Source of the DNA: Myxococcus stipitatus
GTDB lineage: Bacteria > Myxococcota > Myxococcia > Myxococcales > Myxococcaceae
Assembly: GCF_037414475.1 (NCBI RefSeq)
Contig: NZ_CP147913.1
Coordinates: 3,410,001-3,474,000 of the forward strand
Reading direction: 5' to 3'
DNA length: 64,000 nucleotides
Under the pieces are notes generated by a model. It saw only the letters and a program-made list of their open reading frames with translations, had not been told where the DNA came from and searched no databases. Made by a program: the position numbers and the translations under genes. Of this stretch, positions 59,822 to 64,000 are shown piece after piece (positions within the stretch are counted from its first letter, which is position 1; each line of letters begins with the position of its first letter).

Positions 59822-62314
59822 TCAGAACCAGGGAGTCGAGGACCAGGTCGCCTCCAGGAGCTGGAGGTAGCGCATGCTCAGGTCCCTGCGCTGGGTCATG
59901 ACCTGCGTCCAGGCCTTGGCCTGTGTGCTCCACTCCTCCGGGGAGAGGCCGTGCGTGGAGAACACCTCCAGCGCGTCGTTCCGCGTCCTGAGCGCTTGAA
60001 GCACCCGCACGAAATCCAGCAGCGTCTCCAGCGCCGCGCCAGGCAGGACGACCTCCGCATCCAAGGGCACGAGCTGCAGCTCTGGTATCGCCCACCGCGC
60101 CATTCGCTCGCCCAGGGTCTTGGGCCGGGAGGGAGACACCGGAGCGCCTGCAACGGGCCCGGTCCGCGGCTGGAGCGCCTGGAGTTGAAGCTCCTGGTCC
60201 TTGAGTCGCGACGCCTCCACCCGCTGCTTCAGCGCCGCCAGGCGCTGGGCCTCTTCCTCCTCGCGGATGCGCTCCAGGCACTCGCGCATCAGCTTCACCT
60301 CGACGTGGAGGTCCGGGAGCAGGTCACCGTGGTAGCCGGACTCGGCGTCGGGAACGGGTGCCTCGCGCACGCGCCGCTCGAAGTCCGGGAACCAGGCCAG
60401 GAAGCGCTCCACGTCGGGGACCACGAGCCCATGCCCCTCGCGCAAGGCACCGCAGAGGGGCGCCGCCGCCAGGAAGACGGCATGGGACGTGGAGCGGGGC
60501 CACGCATCCACGCGCGCCTCCGCCGCCGCCCAGACGGACGGCAACACGCGACGCAGCTCCTCGGGAGACTTCCCCTCCACGAGCCACTCCACCCGCCTCG
60601 GCAGCTCGAGCTGTTCATCCACCGGCCACCACGTCTCGAAGGTGACGAGCGGGTCCGGCTCCGAGGCGAGCTGCCGCGTCCAGAACAACGATTGCCAGGG
60701 CCTGAAGGTGGCGAGCAGCTCGGCGCGCTCCTCGGGGTAGCGCTGGAAGCGCGACCACAGGGCATCGACGAACATGTCGCGGCCTGAAGTGCCACGCACC
60801 GCATTCGTGAGCGGCTCCAGCACGGCCGCGCGGGCCGGGCGCTCCCACGCGGCCAACAACAGCCGGGCGCAGCGCGCATACTCGTGCCCCGTCTCATCGC
60901 GCCACCCGGGCATCTCTATCAACGCGTCCAACAAGCGCTTCGCGCAGGCCGGGTCCCTCGCCCAGGTGTGCACCAGCGGGAGCTCCTCCACGTCCCCCGC
61001 CAGGAGGAAGCGCCGGAAGGCACTCTCGCCCACCAGCCTCTCGCGCTCGGCCGACGGCGCGGCGGAGAGCGCACGCACCGCGGCGCCTTGAAAGGCGCTC
61101 GCGACCTCGGCGTCGACGGCCGCATCCTTCGCCGGCTCATGGGCCCACGCCCACAATCGGAGCACGCTCCACGCGGGCCAGGTCCCCATCGCGCCGCGTG
61201 CACACGTCACCCAGCACGCGCGCACCTCGGGCGCGAGCTGCACGAAGCGGGTCTTCTGGGCCCACCACATCACGGGCTCCACCAGCGAGTCCCCCACCTT
61301 CGCGACCATGGCGAACAGCGCCTCCAACGCCTCCAACGAGGGAGGCGACGGCAGCCGCTTCATCACATCCCGCGCGAAGTCCGCGTCGCCCGACTCCACC
61401 ATCCGCACCGCGAGCCTGGACGAGTCGATGGAGGCCAGCGTCTGTCTCGCCAGCGAAGCCCGGTCGGCATCGACGGAGTCCACCGCCTCGAGCAATCCCG
61501 CTTCATCGCGAAGACACAGCGCGCATTCGAAGCGCAGGTCCTCGTCCGCGGAGCTCAGGCCCTCGCGCAGCGCGGACAGCAGGTCCACCTCCGGCGGCTC
61601 TCCGGTGACGCGCACCCACGCGACGGCGGCGCGGGCGCGATGCTCCGGGAAGTGCTCGAACACGCTGCGTGCGTTGCGGGAGATGAGGTCGCTCTGCGCC
61701 TCCCTCAACCGGGTGCGGCTCCACACCCGCCAGCGCGTCAAGGTGAGCGCGGCCTCCAGGCCGATGCGCCCCTTCTCGTACAGCCCCCCCGCCACCGCGG
61801 TGAGCAGCTCGCGCGACGGGTTGCCCCGGTTCACCTCCGCGAGCGCGGTCAGGTGGCGCACCTCGGGCACCGAGCTGCGCGCATGCAGCGCCTCCAATGT
61901 GTCGTCATCCGTGCCATCCTCTTGTCCCGACGACGCGGCGGGCGCCTGCATCGGGTTCGCCCAGGGGAGCACCTCCGCCCAGCGGTCTTCAGACTCCTCG
62001 GCGAAGCCGGAGAGCACCAGGAAGGGCTCACACCGCCGCACGTCCTGGACGATGCGCCGCGCCTCCTCCCACTGCGCGGCGTACCGGGACTCGAGTTGCC
62101 GGGACAAGTCGGGCTCCAGCGCCTCCAACCGCCCGGGCAGCGCGAAGCGGTCCACCCCCGCCCGCAGCAACATGCGCGCGGCACCATAGTGCTCGGCGGG
62201 CACGGGACCACAGGCACAGTTCGGACAGCGGATGCCGGGCGGATTGAACTGGGTACAGCCCGGACACCGCACCTGGGTGCCACGCAGGGCACCGTTCCCC
62301 AACGAAGGAGCCAT
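59822..62314 (-). CDS. Large hypothetical protein with N-terminal zinc ribbon
   Basis: An 830-residue product. Near the N-terminus CPGCTQFNPPGIRCPNC is a four-Cys zinc ribbon (residues 18-34). The remainder is helical and resembles HEAT-type solenoid repeats: LLTAVAGGLYEKGRIGLEAALTLTRW, LLSALREGLSSADEDLRFECALCLRDEAGLL. A coiled coil appears near residues 690-720 (ECLERIREEEEAQRLAALKQRVEASRLKD). No signal peptide, so it is cytoplasmic. I recognise no family. A role as a scaffold for a protein or nucleic-acid complex is a guess. It is convergent with the SDR gene (18 bases apart). Confidence 0.8.
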   Translation of the reverse strand: MAPSLGNGALRGTQVRCPGCTQFNPPGIRCPNCACGPVPAEHYGAARMLLRAGVDRFALPGRLEALEPDLSRQLESRYAAQWEEARRIVQDVRRCEPFLVLSGFAEESEDRWAEVLPWANPMQAPAASSGQEDGTDDDTLEALHARSSVPEVRHLTALAEVNRGNPSRELLTAVAGGLYEKGRIGLEAALTLTRWRVWSRTRLREAQSDLISRNARSVFEHFPEHRARAAVAWVRVTGEPPEVDLLSALREGLSSADEDLRFECALCLRDEAGLLEAVDSVDADRASLARQTLASIDSSRLAVRMVESGDADFARDVMKRLPSPPSLEALEALFAMVAKVGDSLVEPVMWWAQKTRFVQLAPEVRACWVTCARGAMGTWPAWSVLRLWAWAHEPAKDAAVDAEVASAFQGAAVRALSAAPSAERERLVGESAFRRFLLAGDVEELPLVHTWARDPACAKRLLDALIEMPGWRDETGHEYARCARLLLAAWERPARAAVLEPLTNAVRGTSGRDMFVDALWSRFQRYPEERAELLATFRPWQSLFWTRQLASEPDPLVTFETWWPVDEQLELPRRVEWLVEGKSPEELRRVLPSVWAAAEARVDAWPRSTSHAVFLAAAPLCGALREGHGLVVPDVERFLAWFPDFERRVREAPVPDAESGYHGDLLPDLHVEVKLMRECLERIREEEEAQRLAALKQRVEASRLKDQELQLQALQPRTGPVAGAPVSPSRPKTLGERMARWAIPELQLVPLDAEVVLPGAALETLLDFVRVLQALRTRNDALEVFSTHGLSPEEWSTQAKAWTQVMTQRRDLSMRYLQLLEATWSSTPWF

Positions 62315-62362
62315 GCCCCTGTCTACAACGACATGGCCCCTGTCCGCCTCCTGCTCACCAGC

Positions 62363-63793
62363 TCAGGGCGGGCATTGCCCATCCGGCCGGAAGGGCAGCG
62401 CGTACATCCACCGGACGCCGCTCCCATCCGCGGCCGAGAAGAAGACGCTCCAACCGGAGCGAAGGAAGCCTCGCGGCGACGAGGACGCCGGCCCGGGGGC
62501 AAGCTCCGTCAGCGCCACGGTCCCCACCCGCAGGCCGTTGCTCACCCAGGGCTCCTCACCCCGCCCGTAGACATCCGCGCTGAAGAAGAAGTGGTCCTCC
62601 ACGGTCGTCAACCCCTGCGGAGATGAGCCGCCAGGCCCCAGCTCCAGGTCTCCGAACAGATGGGTCCCCGCCGCCGTGCCGTCGCTCACCCAAGGCTCCG
62701 CGCCATGGATTCCATCGTCCGCGGAGAAGAAGAGCTGGTCGCTCAGCACCGTGAACTGGTCGGGGGTCGACCCCACCGGGCCCGCCTGCGCATCCTCGAC
62801 GAGCACGGTGCCCGGCGCGGTGCCGTCGCTGCGCCACAGCTCCATGTCCTCGCTCCCCTCCCCCTGGGTGGCGCTGAAGAGCAAGAGCCCGTCCACTCCC
62901 GCCATGTCTCCCAGCATCGAGAACTGCCCCAACACCACCGCGGGCCCCCCGGAATCCGTCACCCTCAGCGCCCCGACGACGCCGTGCGTCCCGCCCGTGG
63001 CGAAGAACAGCTTCCGCCCCACGGGAACCAAGGGGGCCTGGATGCCGGGGTCGCTCGTGATGCGGAACACCTCGGTGACGGTCAGGCTCGAGCCCATGCG
63101 CATCAGGCGTGAGAACAGGCCGCTGCTGTCGATCGCCTTGAAGTAGAGCGCCCCGTCCCCACCCCGGGTGAGCAGGTCGGGAGAGGAGTCCTCCATGCCC
63201 TGGACCAGGTCCACGACGAGGCTCGTCCCGGCGGACGTGCCGTCGCTGCGCCACAGCTCCCGCCCATGGTCCGCGTCTCCCGCCGTGAAGTAGAGCAGCC
63301 CCCCATAAGCGTAGAGCGAATCCGGGAACGAGCCGGTGGGCCCCGGCCAGATGTCCTTCACCCGCTGAGTGCCGGCCGCGGTTCCATCCGTCACGAACAG
63401 CTCGCGCCCCGCCGCCGGGTCATCCGCGGCGAAGAACACCCGGCTCCCCACACGGGTGAACCCGCGCGGGTTCGACCCCTGAGGTCCAGGGAAGAGGTCC
63501 TTGAGCAGCCGCGTGCCGGCCCCCGGGCTTCCGCTGCTCACCCACGGCTCATGGCCCGAAGCAGGGTCCACCACCCCGAACACCATGCCCCCGCCGCTGA
63601 CCGCCATGACAGGGGAGAACGGCTGGTCCTCCACCGGCGTGACGCCCAACGACACGGCGGTCCTCGAGCAGTAGTCCCAGAGGCCCGAGGCCATGACGCC
63701 CACCTCCTCCACCGGCTCCGGTGTGCTCGTCGAGGAGGAACAACTCGCGAGCAGACACCCCATCACCACCAGGCCACAGCTCCAGAACCGCAT
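62363..63793 (-). CDS. Lipoprotein with ELWxxDGT-type repeats
   Basis: A 476-residue lipoprotein (lipobox LLASC). The mature part contains at least six units of the type GRELWxSDGTxAGTxLVxD: GHEPWVSSGSPGAGTRLLKD, GRELFVTDGTAAGTQRVKD, GRELWRSDGTSAGTSLVVD, DMELWRSDGTAPGTVLVED, GAEPWVSDGTAAGTHLFGD, GEEPWVSNGLRVGTVAL. These repeats, common in myxobacterial surface proteins, probably fold as a beta-propeller. It would sit on the cell surface; ligand unknown. ATG 63793 has GAGAGG 5 bases upstream. Confidence 0.9.
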   Translation of the reverse strand: MRFWSCGLVVMGCLLASCSSSTSTPEPVEEVGVMASGLWDYCSRTAVSLGVTPVEDQPFSPVMAVSGGGMVFGVVDPASGHEPWVSSGSPGAGTRLLKDLFPGPQGSNPRGFTRVGSRVFFAADDPAAGRELFVTDGTAAGTQRVKDIWPGPTGSFPDSLYAYGGLLYFTAGDADHGRELWRSDGTSAGTSLVVDLVQGMEDSSPDLLTRGGDGALYFKAIDSSGLFSRLMRMGSSLTVTEVFRITSDPGIQAPLVPVGRKLFFATGGTHGVVGALRVTDSGGPAVVLGQFSMLGDMAGVDGLLLFSATQGEGSEDMELWRSDGTAPGTVLVEDAQAGPVGSTPDQFTVLSDQLFFSADDGIHGAEPWVSDGTAAGTHLFGDLELGPGGSSPQGLTTVEDHFFFSADVYGRGEEPWVSNGLRVGTVALTELAPGPASSSPRGFLRSGWSVFFSAADGSGVRWMYALPFRPDGQCPP

Positions 63794-64000
63794 CGGGACC
63801 TCTCTTCCATCGTGCGCGAGACGACGGTGGCCGCACGGCGCGGACCTCCGCGCCACACCTGCCCGCGCGAGCGCGCACACCAAGCCACTTCACGTCCGCG
63901 GACAACGACCCCGCGGTGGGGGCGGCACGTCGCGCAGCGGTCACCGCTTGCGACGCGGGAGCCACTCCCCACTCATGGCGCCGCGCCTAGTTTCTGGCCC
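63794..64000. other. Right edge, no clear gene
   Basis: About 207 bases with only Arg/Ala/Pro-rich frames in several directions, none of which I believe. The lipoprotein promoter must lie here. A gene may start beyond the edge. Confidence 0.35.

Overview
The window looks like chromosomal DNA of a myxobacterium, probably Myxococcaceae; this is inference from content, with no marker gene to fix the genus. The signs are very high GC with G/C at third codon positions, two Hanks-type Ser/Thr kinases with C-terminal membrane anchors, an FHA protein, many short lipoproteins, PEGA, MopE-like and ELWxxDGT-repeat proteins, a TonB-C/TonB-dependent-receptor fusion and an S46 dipeptidyl-peptidase. No rRNA, tRNA or CRISPR array was recognised.

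Layout. 0-6.2 kb: a lipoprotein esterase (cut by the left edge), a small lipoprotein, an FHA protein, a PEGA-tailed kinase, and a MopE-like lipoprotein paired with a PEGA protein. 6.3-9.6 kb: Host_attach protein, coupled HAD hydrolase and glycosyltransferase genes, a GST and a divergent class III cyclase domain. 10-15.4 kb: a second kinase, an S46 peptidase and an alpha/beta hydrolase. 15.4-22.5 kb: a MocR regulator divergent from a rhodanese, a TonB-like protein, Dps, a coupled SDR/GST pair and SelO. 22.5-25.9 kb: an epimerase divergent from a TetR regulator with a candidate operator, then a pyrophosphatase/CHAD pair.

26.0-30.5 kb is a disturbed accessory segment. It holds an IS630-family element with recognisable ends, a second truncated copy in the same orientation, a RelE-like ORF, a desaturase and a PRC-barrel gene between them, and a Cys-rich repeat lipoprotein that the second copy appears to have cut. 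Part of it is AT-rich for this genome.

33.7-42.3 kb is the most interesting part. Five packed genes on the minus strand (blaI-like repressor, M56 membrane metallopeptidase, TolC, CusB-like adaptor, CusA-like RND pump) are divergent from an EamA transporter with a His-rich tail. The M56 protein has no beta-lactam sensor domain but carries a Cys/His cluster in the loop where BlaR1 faces outward. Two nearly identical 17-bp dyads (TACTA-N7-TAGTA) lie over the blaI promoter and at the 5' end of tolC. I read this as a Bla/Mec-type protease-repressor circuit used for metal sensing and efflux.

42.3-64 kb: DUF2254 and MgtC membrane proteins, a sulfatase, a TonB-dependent receptor operon, an OmpA lipoprotein, a chalcone-isomerase-like protein, a FabH-like synthase, two tandem paralogous secreted proteins, a molybdopterin oxidoreductase, an LPG-synthase-type membrane protein, an MDR/SDR pair, an 830-residue zinc-ribbon protein and an ELWxxDGT-repeat lipoprotein. 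Many neighbours are convergent with almost no gap, and some overlap at their 3' ends.
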